A stretch of DNA of 64,000 bases, from positions 434,001 through 498,000 of the forward strand of contig NC_057371.1 in assembly GCF_016906535.1 (NCBI RefSeq), written 5' to 3'. Of the stretch, positions 47,766 through 58,180 are shown one piece after another. Every line of letters begins with the position of its first letter. Within the stretch, counting starts at the first letter, position 1. The notes beneath the pieces are model-generated. The model did not search any database, was not told where the DNA came from, and was given only the letters and a program-made list of their open reading frames with translations. Source of the stretch: Rhizoctonia solani (taxonomy: Eukaryota > Basidiomycota > Agaricomycetes > Cantharellales > Ceratobasidiaceae). The position numbers were made by a program, and so were the translations under genes.

Positions 47766-47837
47766 AGATAAGGTAGGAAAGTCGTGCGGGACTGCGCCCA
47801 GAGCACCTTGGCGGGCGAGCTCAAACTAAGTATAAAG
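47766..47837 (+). promoter_or_regulatory. Promoter module of subtilase 1
   Basis: AGATAAGG at 47766-47773 (a GATA-factor type site), GAGCACCTTGGC at 47801-47812, and TATAAAG at 47831-47837. The TATA box is 103 bases before the ATG. The same 12-mer and spacing recur at subtilase 3. Confidence 0.6.
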
Positions 47838-47933
47838 TAGAAACAGCGATGGCCATCCTCCTCACAGCACTTGTCCACATCAGCTGCTTTCTGGTTCACA
47901 CCGGTCCCCAACTCTTTCGTTACTTTCGCAAAA

Positions 47934-49463
47934 ATGAAGTCTTTCGCCCTTGTTGCTGCCGCCTTGGTCGCTCCGGCTCTCGCTGCTCCGGCTGCTATTC
48001 CAATCACCAAACTTGCTGGACCCGTCAACGAGAACTCGTACATCATCAAGCTTAAAGACGGTGTTTCTAAGGATTCCCATGTTGCTCGCCTTTTGGAATA
48101 CATTGGCAACCAGGACTCTAAGGTTGTGTACAAGGCAAGTGGTTAGGTCGTTATCGTTTTTGGTAGTATCACTAATTAAGAATGTGCAGTATGATAGGGT
48201 GTTCAACGGATACGCTGGAGTCCTCAAGGGACCTATCCTCGAGTATATCCGCCGCTCTGCTGATGTTGAATACATTCAGGCGTAAGTAACTCCCGCATCA
48301 ACTATTAGAGATAGGCGTTTTACCCATCGGCCTTGGGTAGTGATACCATCTACCAAATCGAGTACGAGCAAGGTGATGAATCGTTCGCCGCTCGTGAGGT
48401 TCAAGACGAATATTCTCACCTCGCTGTCGTGCCGCAAACGGTGGAGGCGTCGATATCTATGGTATTGACACCGGTATTCTGACTACCCATACTGCCTTTG
48501 GCGGTCGTGCTACTTGGGGCGCTACTTACGGCGGCTTCGCCAGCCGCGATGGCAACGGCCACGGAACTCGTACGTTCTCCTCTCTCTAGAGGTTTGTACC
48601 ATGATATTAATATCAATTAATTAGACACTGCCGGTACCGCTGCTGGCTCATCGGGCTTCGGTCTTGCAACCGCATCGAACATCATCGCCGTCAAGGTCTG
48701 CTCCGATGCAGGCCAATGCGCATCCTCCAACATCATTGCTGGCGTCAACTTTGTCGCGTCTCGCTCTGCTTCGTCTGGCCGCCCAAGTGGTATGTTTCCT
48801 CTCTAGGTGTCAATACCAGACTAATACTTAGTGAACTCAAGTCGCCATCATGTCCCTTGGAGGTCCAGGGGACTCTGCTATTGACAGTGCCGTCTCAAAT
48901 GCCATCGGCCGAGGCATTCACTTTAGTGTTGCCGCTGGTAACAGCAACGTCAACGCTGGAAGCACTTCTCCCGCTCGTGTCGCTGCTGCCAACACTGTCG
49001 GTGCCGTCGATAGCTCCAACCGCAAGGCTTCGTTCTCCAACTACGGTGGTGCGTGATGTTCTCGGCTAATATATATTGGATTATTCTGAAACAGAGTGTA
49101 AAATAGCCGTGCTCGATGTCTGGGCCCTCGGCGTCAACGTCCGCAGTGCATGGATCGGCAGTAACTCGGCCGTCAACACCATCTCTGGTACCTCCATGGC
49201 TGCTCCCCAGGTTGCTGGTATCCTCGCTGTGGTGATTGGAAACAAAGGCAACTCCAGCCCGGTATGTATCTATTCGTCCACTACATGGCTATCTCTTAAC
49301 ACGCGCTGTTTAGGCCGCTCTTTCTTCTGCTCTCAAGTCCAACGCTCAGGCTGTTGTTACCGGCGCCCCCTCTGGTACTACGTGAGTGAAGCAGATTCCA
49401 TTGCGGGAACCATTATTTAATAATCTTTACGCATACAGTAACCTTAAGGCCCGTGTTTGGTAA
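47934..49463 (+). CDS. Secreted subtilisin-like protease (S8, proteinase K type), gene 1
   Basis: Predicted extracellular serine endopeptidase. Eight exons: 47934-48134, 48190-48281, 48341-48569, 48625-48789, 48842-49048, 49107-49261, 49314-49381, 49439-49463. A signal peptide ([17 protein letters not shown]) and an I9 inhibitor propeptide ([20 protein letters not shown] to YIQA) precede the catalytic domain. The triad is visible: Asp in [13 protein letters not shown], His in GNGHGT split from HTAGTA by an intron, and Ser in [12 protein letters not shown]. Where proteinase K has GTSMATPHVAG, this protein has Gln in place of His. The C-terminus is NLKARVW. The first intron begins GC (AAG then GCAAGT). 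One frame break, near 48426, fits a missing G in the sequence coding LAGRAANGGG. It is the first of five related genes. Confidence 0.9.
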
Positions 49464-50779
49464 ATTAAACGATATCGAAACTGGTCTGCATGATGACGAA
49501 ATGGCCGAAGTGAAAACAAATTGTATCTTCCGTACAACCCAAATTCAATCAACCAAAAAGTTACTTTTCTATACCGTGCATAGCTCTTTATAAGTGATAG
49601 TTTTAGCGGTACTGGGTGATGCAAATGAGTTATGAGGTAGGCGATTTAATGCTTGAAGGACCAATGCTATGCGACTCCTTCAAACCAGTCGTTAGCCCCT
49701 GTTGGGCCCTTCACATACACAACGACTAGGTTAGTTCCAAATTCCAGCCAAACTAACTCATGTGTTATGTGATCCTTCAAAATGGATACCACGTTCCTAT
49801 AGCGGGGATGATTATACAAACTTATATCCGCGTTCTCATGCGATCGTTCGTATAATAGCTTTGGTCTAATAGAGTCTCTTGTATAATTTGCATTGTCACC
49901 ATGAAAATGAATCGTGAAGACGAGAACAACAGTTGTCCCTCGGGTGTGGTATACAGTTAGATGACATAATCACTGGAATGCCCCGATCACGCCACAGAAG
50001 CTCGGCCACCACAGGCACATTCTGTCTGTCAACCAGCTCCTCCATAATCATCGGTCGCTCTAGAATACAATGCTACACAAAAAACAACTATTTCATCTGC
50101 GTTGACTTAGTTGGGCACAGGAACACCCTCACAACCGAAAGAACCCCCGTTTTAATATCCTGATACTCCGAACCGGCATATATTATTCGATGCACATGGT
50201 CAACTGAACAACTTATTATGCCTTTGTGCCTTTTTCACTCTTCGTAGAACTTGCCTGGCCAATATTTGATTCACAATGACTTGTCCGACAGGTGAACCAT
50301 ATGACCGTTACCGCTCCAAGCTTTTGTATGCTTCTACTACAAAAGCGTCAGCGCCAAGTCGATTATCAATGCTCAGGCATCAGCATATCTCGTGACTCGT
50401 ATATGAGATTCTACATATTCCCAGCTAGTGCCGCTATCAAACGTTGTCCTGGCCCATATGTGACCGCTTTTTTTAAACGTGAAATTGACCAACAATTATA
50501 ATGCCTCTTGTTCCTTGAAACATTGTACTCTCGGTGAGTCGCTCAGCACTACTTATTGATTTCCCCTTTTTGAACATATGGATCGATCGGACAAGAAAAA
50601 TGCATTTGAGTGAGGCATGTGCGTATCGGCCGTTTCCATTGATCGTGATTGTTTGACCACGAGGCAATTCTTATAATCACCATGAGCTCTTTTGACGCTT
50701 TCTCCCAGAGAAGATGGAGAATCCATATGATTATTTTTATGGCTATTCCTTAAGAACTCTACGAACCGCGTCGAGTCAG
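49464..50779. other. Intergenic between subtilases 1 and 2
   Basis: Short frames on both strands, no domain recognised. Confidence 0.5.
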
Positions 50780-50786
50780 TATAAAA
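50780..50786 (+). promoter_or_regulatory. TATA box of subtilase 2
   Basis: TATAAAA, 108 bases before the ATG at 50888. The GAGCACC module found before genes 1, 3 and 4 is not seen here. Confidence 0.55.
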
Positions 50787-50887
50787 CACGAGTATCCAGA
50801 GCCAGAATGCTCACAACAATTCACCTACTCCAACTACTTAGTTGATCTCAGTCCTTTAACCAAACCAACTTATTTCCACATCTAAAC

Positions 50888-52227
50888 ATGAAGTCGTTCA
50901 CTCTTATTGCTATTGCATTGGCCTCCCAAGCCCTTGCTGCTCCCACTCTCATTCCACTTACCAAACTTGCTGGCCCTGCCAAGGGCGACTCTTACGTCAT
51001 CAAACTGAAGGATGGAGTATCTAAAGACTCCCATATTGCTCAGCTGTTGGAGTTCATCGGAAACCAGGACTCCGAATCGTCTATAAGGTATTGGTTTTTT
51101 TCGCCCAGTTTTGAGGCATTAATAAGAGGCATGGGCAGTACGAGAACGTATTCAACGGATATGCTGGTGTGCTCAAGGGCCCTATTCTCGACTACATTCG
51201 AAGCTCCTCCGAGGTGGAGTACATCCAGACGTAAGTAAATGGCATCCGTAGGGATTGACAATTTAATCTAACTACGCACTTCTACTAGTGATACGATCTA
51301 TAAAATCGACTGGGAGCAAGGTGATGAGAATTCGCCTCGAGGGTCACGTCGAAGATCAAACATCCGAACTTGCTAAGCGTGCGGCCAATGGGGAAGGTGT
51401 TGATATCTATGGGTTGGATACTGGTATCCTGACCTCACATGAATCTTTCGGTGGGCGTGCATCCTGGGGAGCCACTTTTGGTGGATTTGAAGACAAGGAT
51501 GGCAATGGCCATGGTACTCGTACGTGCTATTATATTAATCTCACCAGTATGTACTGAAAAGACCTTGTGGGTGTAGATACTGCGGGCACTGCTGCTGGAT
51601 CTGGATTTGGCCTTGCTACAGCTGCAAAGTTATTGCCGTCAAGGTCTGCTCGGATGAGGGCCAATGCGCCACTTCTGATATTGTAGCTGGTATCAACTTT
51701 GTTGTTTCCCAGGCCACATCTTCCGGTCGTCCGAGCAGTAGTTTTACTAGGAATCCTCCCAGTGCTTCTAACTGACATTGCTTGTGCTAGTCGCCACTGT
51801 CCTAGGTGGACCAGTGACCCTGCGATCGATAGCGCAGTAAAGGCCGCATCTCTCGTGGAATCACTTTACAGTTGCCGCCGGAACGAGAATCAGAACGCCG
51901 GAAACTCCTCTCCTGCCCACGTCCCGAAGCCAATACCATTGCCGCCGTCGATAGCTCCAACCGCAAAGCTTCCTTCTCCAACTTTGGCTGTGAGTACGTT
52001 TACCAAATCCAATTGAATACCGACTGAACCTTCGACCCGCCGTAGCTGTCGTTGAGTCTGGGCTCTCGGTGTCAACGTCCGCAGCGCCTGGATCGGAATA
52101 TACGGCTGTTAACACTATCTCTGGTACGTCGATGGCCACTCCCCAAGTTGCAGGTATCCTTGCAGTTGTTCTTGGGAGAGATGGACAGATGAGCCCGTTA
52201 GTTCCATTCCCTTTGTCAAGAATGTAG
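50888..52227 (+). pseudogene. Subtilisin-like protease gene 2, C-terminally truncated
   Basis: Paralogue of gene 1 and the most diverged of the four plus-strand copies. The signal peptide (MKSFTLIAIALASQALA), propeptide ([20 protein letters not shown]) and Asp motif (DIYGLDTGILTSHESFGG) are present. So are GNGHGT before an intron and the Ser motif [16 protein letters not shown]. Frame breaks occur near 51340, 51630, 51810-51860 and 51920. After GRDGQMSP the frame runs into a stop at 52225. The last two exons found in genes 1, 3 and 4 (coding an [12 protein letters not shown] segment, [10 protein letters not shown] and NLKARVW) are not found downstream. Unlike the one-base breaks elsewhere, loss of two exons cannot be a consensus slip. 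I read it as a pseudogene or a shortened protein. Confidence 0.75.
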
Positions 52228-52850
52228 CCATTTTGTGCATCTCATATGTGCTATATATGGCACATTACTAATTTATTTGAAATATTGGCGCTAACCGGAA
52301 CATTACGTCAGAAGGACCTGAACAGTTACCCCACAGTTTCGGCCTGCTCCGACGATGTAATCCATGATACCTGGCTATGGCTCTGATATCGTGTTCATCA
52401 TGATTGAACATGCTGTAGGAACTTTAGCGTCCGCGGTGGTGATTGATGTTACTATGTTTCGCGTGCTCGGTCTTCAGGAAGCAACGTGCCGAGTTCGCCT
52501 CAACGGAAACTCAGCGAATTTCCATACCGGATGTCCCGTGTATCTATCATTCGGCACCCTTCGGCCCGTATCGCTCTCAGAAGCCTCAGCTACCATGGTG
52601 AAGTAATCTTCGTTCAACTCTTCGTCAATAGTTTTTGTGCGCTTCGCGTTAGCTAACTCTAGGATGTTTTGGGTGAGTCATTTGAACCTCATACGGGATA
52701 TCCTCCCTTTTTGCCCATTTTAGGGCACATATTCATCGAGTATGGTATGGAATATCCGTAATCGTCATGAGCACATTATTTCTTCCCACTATCCACGGCC
52801 ATTAATCCATCAGGTGGTTTGCATACTGATCACGAGCTCTTGCGTCTTTC
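52228..52850. other. Intergenic between subtilases 2 and 3
   Basis: TTTCGCGTGCTC at 52457-52468 is shared with the regions upstream of subtilases 1 and 4. No gene seen. Confidence 0.5.
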
Positions 52851-53004
52851 CTCAGATAAGGCAACATTGACCGTATGGTCTCCGTTGAAGAGCACCTTGG
52901 CAAGAATGCTTGAGCTAGCTATAAGAACACAATGTCTCGACTCAGATAAGGCAACATTGACCGTATGGTCTCCGTTGAAGAGCACCTTGGCAAGAATGCT
53001 TGAG
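52851..53004 (+). repeat. 64-bp direct repeat spanning the subtilase 3 promoter
   Basis: Identical copies at 52851-52914 and 52941-53004, separated by 26 bases that hold the TATA box. Each copy has AGATAAGG and GAGCACCTTGGC. Confidence 0.9.
52854..52926 (+). promoter_or_regulatory. Promoter module of subtilase 3
   Basis: AGATAAGG at 52854-52861, GAGCACCTTGGC at 52890-52901, and TATAAGA at 52920-52926. The 12-mer is 30 bases upstream of the TATA box, as in gene 1, and the TATA box is 107 bases before the ATG. Confidence 0.6.
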
Positions 53005-53026
53005 TCTTAGTTATTTTTCATTGATC

Positions 53027-54532
53027 ATGAAGTCTTTTGCTATTCTTGCTGCTGCCTTGGTCGCGCCAGCTCTCGCCGCTCCTGTGCCATCCCCATCACC
53101 AAGCTTGCAGGGCCTGTAAAGGAGAACTCGTACATTATCAAGCTGAAGGATAATGTATCGAAGGACTCCCATGTTGCTCGTCTTAGATTTCATCGGCAGC
53201 CGTGACTCCAAGGTCGTTTACAAGGTTAGTAGAATAGTGTCTGATCGTCCAGCCTGACTTATAGTAGGAATAAAGTACGAGAACATCTTTAACGGATACG
53301 CGGGAACCCTTAAGGGTCCTATTCTGGACTACATTCGTCACTCTCCAGACGTTGAATACATCGAAGCGTAAGACGATATTCCACTGTTATATTATTCTGT
53401 CTGACGAACCTTTTTCTAGTGATACTTTTTCCCAAATTGATTTTGAACAGGGCGATGAGTCCCTCGCCGCCGTGAGGTTCACACTCAGGAGGAAACCTCT
53501 CACCTCGCTGGACGTGCTGCCAACGGCGGAGGTGTCGATATCTACGGTCTTGATACCGGTATTCTGACTACCCATACTGCCTTTGGCGGTCGTGCGAGCT
53601 GGGGTGTACCTATGGTAACTACGCTAACCGCGACGGTCATGGCCACGGTACCCGTGAGTATAAAATTCTGCACGTCTCCCAGACAGAGCTGATTGTATGC
53701 GAATAGACACCGCTGGTACCGCGGTGGGATCCGGATTCGGCCTCGCCACAGCTGCAAACATCATTGCTGTCAAGGTCTGTTCTGACACTGGCAGTTGCGC
53801 TGTTTCCGACGTTGTGGCTGGTATTAACTACGCTGTTTCGAGAGCCGCTTCTACTGGTCGTCCATCGAGTGAGTTGATTCACCAATTACAGTCATAGTCT
53901 CACTAATGGCACTTTTCAATAGTGTTACCATGTCTTGGGCTTCTCACCCACCACCAGTCTTGACAATGCCGTTACCAGCGCCATAGGCCGCGGTATTCAT
54001 TTTACCGTAGCCGCTGGAAACGAGAACCAGAACGCAGCCAACGTCTCTCCTGCTCGTGTCGCTGCTGCCAACACTATCGGTGCCATCGACAGCTCTAACC
54101 GCAAGGCCTCCTTCTCTAACTACGGATGTGAGTGTAACATTTGCTGACATAGCACCAATCTGACTGTCACCCTATAGCTGCACTTGATGTCTGGGCTCTC
54201 GGTGTCAACGTCCGCAGCGCATGGATCGGTAGCAACTCGGCCGTCAACACCATCTCTGGCACCTCCATGGCTACCCCTCAAGTTGCTGGCATCCTTGCTG
54301 TTGTCATCGGCAACAAAGGCAACTCTAGCCCTGTAGGATTTATCAATTCGGTGGATGGTCTATGGCTAACCGATTGATACTAGGCCGCCCTTGCCTCTGC
54401 TCTCAGATCGAAAGCACAGGCCGTCGTCACAGGAGCTCCTTCTGGTACTACGTGAGTACAAGCCAACAATCCGCTATGTACTAAGCATCTAACACTTGTA
54501 TGCGCAGCAACCTGAAAGCGCGAGTCTGGTAA
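53027..54532 (+). CDS. Secreted subtilisin-like protease, gene 3
   Basis: Close paralogue of gene 1 with the same exon plan. The signal peptide is [17 protein letters not shown]. The frame is lost right after it (near 53083), where two bases seem to be missing before the segment that encodes [14 protein letters not shown]. Breaks also occur near 53190, 53470 and 53605, and near 53930 before SPTTSLDNAVT. The catalytic domain shows [22 protein letters not shown] then an intron, a long intact exon ending KASFSNYG, and [20 protein letters not shown]. The end is NLKARVW with TAA at 54530. It has more frame breaks than gene 1, and two of them (near 53083 and 53930) do not fit a simple homopolymer slip. 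It may be a pseudogene, or this stretch may have a poorer consensus. Confidence 0.78.
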
Positions 54533-55818
54533 ATGGCAATCATATTGACTTCTGGGATGTATCACCGGCTGGAGTAAAAATGCGTTGTACTACGTTTATA
54601 TAAATTATCACAATGCTATCAAATTCATCCAATTCCAACTCTTGATAATACTCTGCCTTGGGAGCTAGACGTCTCCATTCAGCCTTCTTATATTAAAAAA
54701 TACCATTTATAAAATCGTGATAAATTTAAGTCTAAATGCTCGGTTTGTGTGTGTATCTTCGCCCGGTTATTCGCGGCCGAACGATCATGTACTTATCGTG
54801 GGTTAGCTTACTACAGTCTATTCCGAATTCAAGTAATAACCCACCCGTTCGACCCCAGTCGTCCATTGGCCTCCAAGGCTCTAAGACAATCTCTTTACCT
54901 GCGATTCCGAGTCATATAAGACGCTCCAATCCCACACGATGATATATCCTTAGGGGGGCTGAAGGAAAGATGCGCCACAGCCTCGAATGCGGCCATCCTA
55001 GGCCCAGGTAATCCTTGGTTAATCATTTATTCTCCTTTATCCTTATTTCAAGATGCCGTGCCGTAGCTTCCATATACGTGGGTAATTTCGGATCGCGTTT
55101 ACGCGTTCTGTTGAGCGATGATGATATTTGGGCATGTGCGACCCTTCCAAATCGATGTCGGCGTATGACCAGATGCATATGGCATAATCGATGTACTTTT
55201 CTTAATTTTCAATTGTTATCTAAAGGACTCACTGGGACGGTACTTGAGTTGGGGACTCTTGCCTTGGTGGGTTGCATGAGATACCTATAGATAGCCATGA
55301 AGATGCTGAGAATACCGTCGATCCAATATTTCGCGTGCTCACGCCTTCGCGAAGTGCTACTGCCAAGCCCCATCGCTTATTGAAGGATCAACAAACCCCC
55401 ATATTAGTAAGCTTATCTACAATGCGGGCATGCTTGCCTTCCACCACTGCCAGATTTCGGCTTCGCGTGCGAAATCCACCTCGTGACTCTTCTCTGATGG
55501 CTTCAATCGTTCGAATTAATCAGTGTGCTCAGGAAGCTCGATGTCTAGTGTTGAGGACTCTCCACGCTTTGCTCTTTTAGTACATATTTTGATTTGGTGT
55601 ATAGCAAAGTACGTGACTCCTTGTCACATTTGTGTCCATTTCACTTCCTATGCGTCACCCCATGACCAAGCCGCCATGAGGTCCTCTTGACTTTGTTCGA
55701 CCTCTAGTTTCGAAGTAATAATTCCCGCCGGCACTGTTCGAACCATGTGGTATCCTCACCGTATGCATTCTTCTTCTCTATCTTGATGATTCAGGTCACT
55801 CGCATGGATGCCAGTCGG
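54533..55818. other. Intergenic between subtilases 3 and 4
   Basis: TTTCGCGTGCTC at 55329-55340 matches the upstream regions of genes 1 and 3. No gene seen. Confidence 0.5.
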
Positions 55819-55855
55819 GAGCACCTGGTCAAATGATTATGAAGGCGCTATAAAT
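55819..55855 (+). promoter_or_regulatory. Promoter module of subtilase 4
   Basis: GAGCACCTGGTC at 55819-55830 differs from the 12-mer of genes 1 and 3 at two positions. TATAAAT is at 55849-55855. The 30-base spacing is kept, and the TATA box is 103 bases before the ATG. Confidence 0.55.
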
Positions 55856-55951
55856 TTAGGTTCATTATAGTAGGGGGCCTCATAGCATTCACATACCTTG
55901 ACTGCTTTCGGTTTACATCGGTCTCTGGCTTTCTTGACTACCTTTGCACCC

Positions 55952-57481
55952 ATGAAGTCCTTCGCTCTCGTTGCGGCTGCCTTGGTCGCCCAGACCTTCG
56001 CTGCTCCTACCGCCATCCCTATCACTAAGCTTGCTGGTCCCTCGAAGGAGAACTCATACATCATCAAACTGAAAGATGGGTGTCTCCAAGGACTCTCACG
56101 TTGCCCGTCTTTTGGAATTCATTGGCGGACAAGACTCCAAGGTAGTTTACAAGGTGCGCTTGAGTTTAGTCTTTTACTTGGTTCGATCCCTGTAATCTTA
56201 CAAAATAATGGGCAGTATGAGAATGTATTCCATGGGTATGCTGGTGTGCTCAAGGGGCCCATCCTCGAATATATCCGTCGCTCTTCCGATGTCGAATACA
56301 TTCAGGCGTGAGTAGATAACACTCTGAGCTTTAAACTTCCAACTAAAATACTCTAATATAGGGACACGATCTACAAGATCAACTGGGAGCAGGGCGACGA
56401 GTCTCTTGCTTCTCGTGAGATTCACACCCAGGAAGAAGCCTCTCACCTTGCTGGACGTGCTGCCAACGGGGGAGGTGTTGATATCTACGGCCTTGACACA
56501 GGTATTCTAACCACTCACACTGCCTTCGGTGGTCGTGCTACCTGGGGTGCTACCTATGGCGGCTATGCTAGCCGTGATGGCAATGGTCATGGTACTCGTA
56601 CGTATCGATTCTTGTGTTTCATTCGACTGCCACTGATTAGCCCATTTAAAAAGACACCGCTGGAACTGCAGCCGGGTCCGGTTTCGGTCTTGCTACCGCC
56701 GCCAACATTATTGCGGTTAAGGTCTGCTCTGATGCTGGAGAGTGTGCTACTTCCGATATCGTAGCTGGCGTCAAACTATGTAGTTTCTCGCGCTGCATCA
56801 TCAGGTCGCCCGACCAGTAAGTTGACTAACTATATGCTCCTTTTTTCATTTCCTGACTTACTCGATTAGTCGCAACTATGTCTCTTGGTGGTGATATCGA
56901 TTCTGCAATCGACTCCGCAGTGTCAAGCGCCATCTCGCGCGGTATTCATTTCACCGTTGCCGGTGGAACGAAAACCAGAACGCAGCTAACGTCTCCCCGC
57001 CCGCGTTGCTGCCGCCACACAATTGGTGCTGTTGACAGCTCCAACCGCAAGGCTTCGTTCTCCAACTATGGATGTGAGTAATGCGTCAGCCTCCTATACC
57101 TAGGCCAAAACAACTAACTTGCTGAACCCAGCTGTCCTTGACGTCTGGGCTCTCGGTGTCAACGTCCGCAGCGCATGGATCGGTAGCAACTCGGCCGTCA
57201 ACACCATCTCTGGTACCTCCATGGCTACCCCTCAAGTTGCTGGCATCCTTGCTGTTGTCATCGGCAACAAAGGCAACTCTAGCCCTGTACGTTTTCATTT
57301 GTTCTATTTATGCCTATACTAATATCTTCCTTCTAGGCCGCTCTTTCTTCTGCCCTCAAATCTAATGCACAGGCCGTTGTTACTGGCGCCCCTTCGGGTA
57401 CTACGTAAGTATAACCAACCGCCAAAGAGCAATCACTCATAGAATATTGCCTTCAGTAACCTCAAGGCCCGTGTCTGGTAG
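55952..57481 (+). CDS. Secreted subtilisin-like protease, gene 4
   Basis: Same family and exon plan as gene 1. Signal peptide [17 protein letters not shown], then propeptide with [11 protein letters not shown]. The Asp motif is [18 protein letters not shown], the His motif is DGNGHGT before an intron, and the Ser motif is [20 protein letters not shown]. The final exon is NLKARVW with TAG at 57479. Frame breaks are at 56078-56080 (GGG for GG), 56773-56775 (AAA for AA), about 56966 (one A missing), 56995-56998 (CCCC for CCC) and about 57016 (one A missing). Each is a homopolymer change of one base, and correcting them leaves a continuous protein like gene 1. I read it as a functional gene with consensus errors. 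Confidence 0.85.
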
Positions 57482-58180
57482 AAGGATTTGATGGTGTTAT
57501 CTCGGCTGGACACAAAAATATTTGTGTAATTTGTACAGATAGAATGTAATCCTATGAAATTGTTTCATGTCACTATTCGCTTGAGTACGCGTACGAGTAA
57601 TCTTTACGACAGGCCTTCACTATACATACGTTCTTAGATTTGCCCGCTGGATGAGCATTTGGCTTGGCAATACTAGTCTCAAGTTCTTGCACCTAAATTA
57701 ACCGATAGCTTTCGTGTCGTAAAAGCCAGTCGGAGGTCAAACGCTTATTAGCAAGACAGAAGTCTCGGAAAGGTGTTGCACCAGGAAAAGGCGTGGTTTT
57801 ATTCAAGTCAGAGTAGCTTACTCAGGCCGAGTTGATATAATAGCCTCCCAATACGGGGGATTAGGGAATCCAAGAATGGTCTGTTTGTATGATTGGTCAT
57901 GACTCTCCCAGTTGCAAAAGCCGCCCAAGCTCTTAGAAGTGCCTCGAAGATCATCCGGATAATCCAGTGTAAAGTAAGAAGAAATAATGCCCAGTTTAGA
58001 TCCATCTTACGGCCAAAAGTATTGAATTAAAGTATTTGTTTAAGTCTGACTAAGAACCTAGTGAGTCTGAGAGTGTGGAAATTCGAAGGATAAGTCATTT
58101 ATTTTTCCAGAGCTTGCATACATTGGAATGGCCACTTCATTTAGCCAGTGCTTTCCAAGGAGCAGTTACTGTTATGAAAT
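57482..58180. other. Convergent spacer between subtilases 4 and 5
   Basis: 3' ends of two convergent genes. No gene seen. Confidence 0.5.

Noticed and set aside
55272..55580. 102-codon ORF upstream of subtilase 4
   Set aside because: Composition is rich in Ser/Arg/Leu and no motif is seen. It overlaps a region shared with other subtilase upstream sequences.
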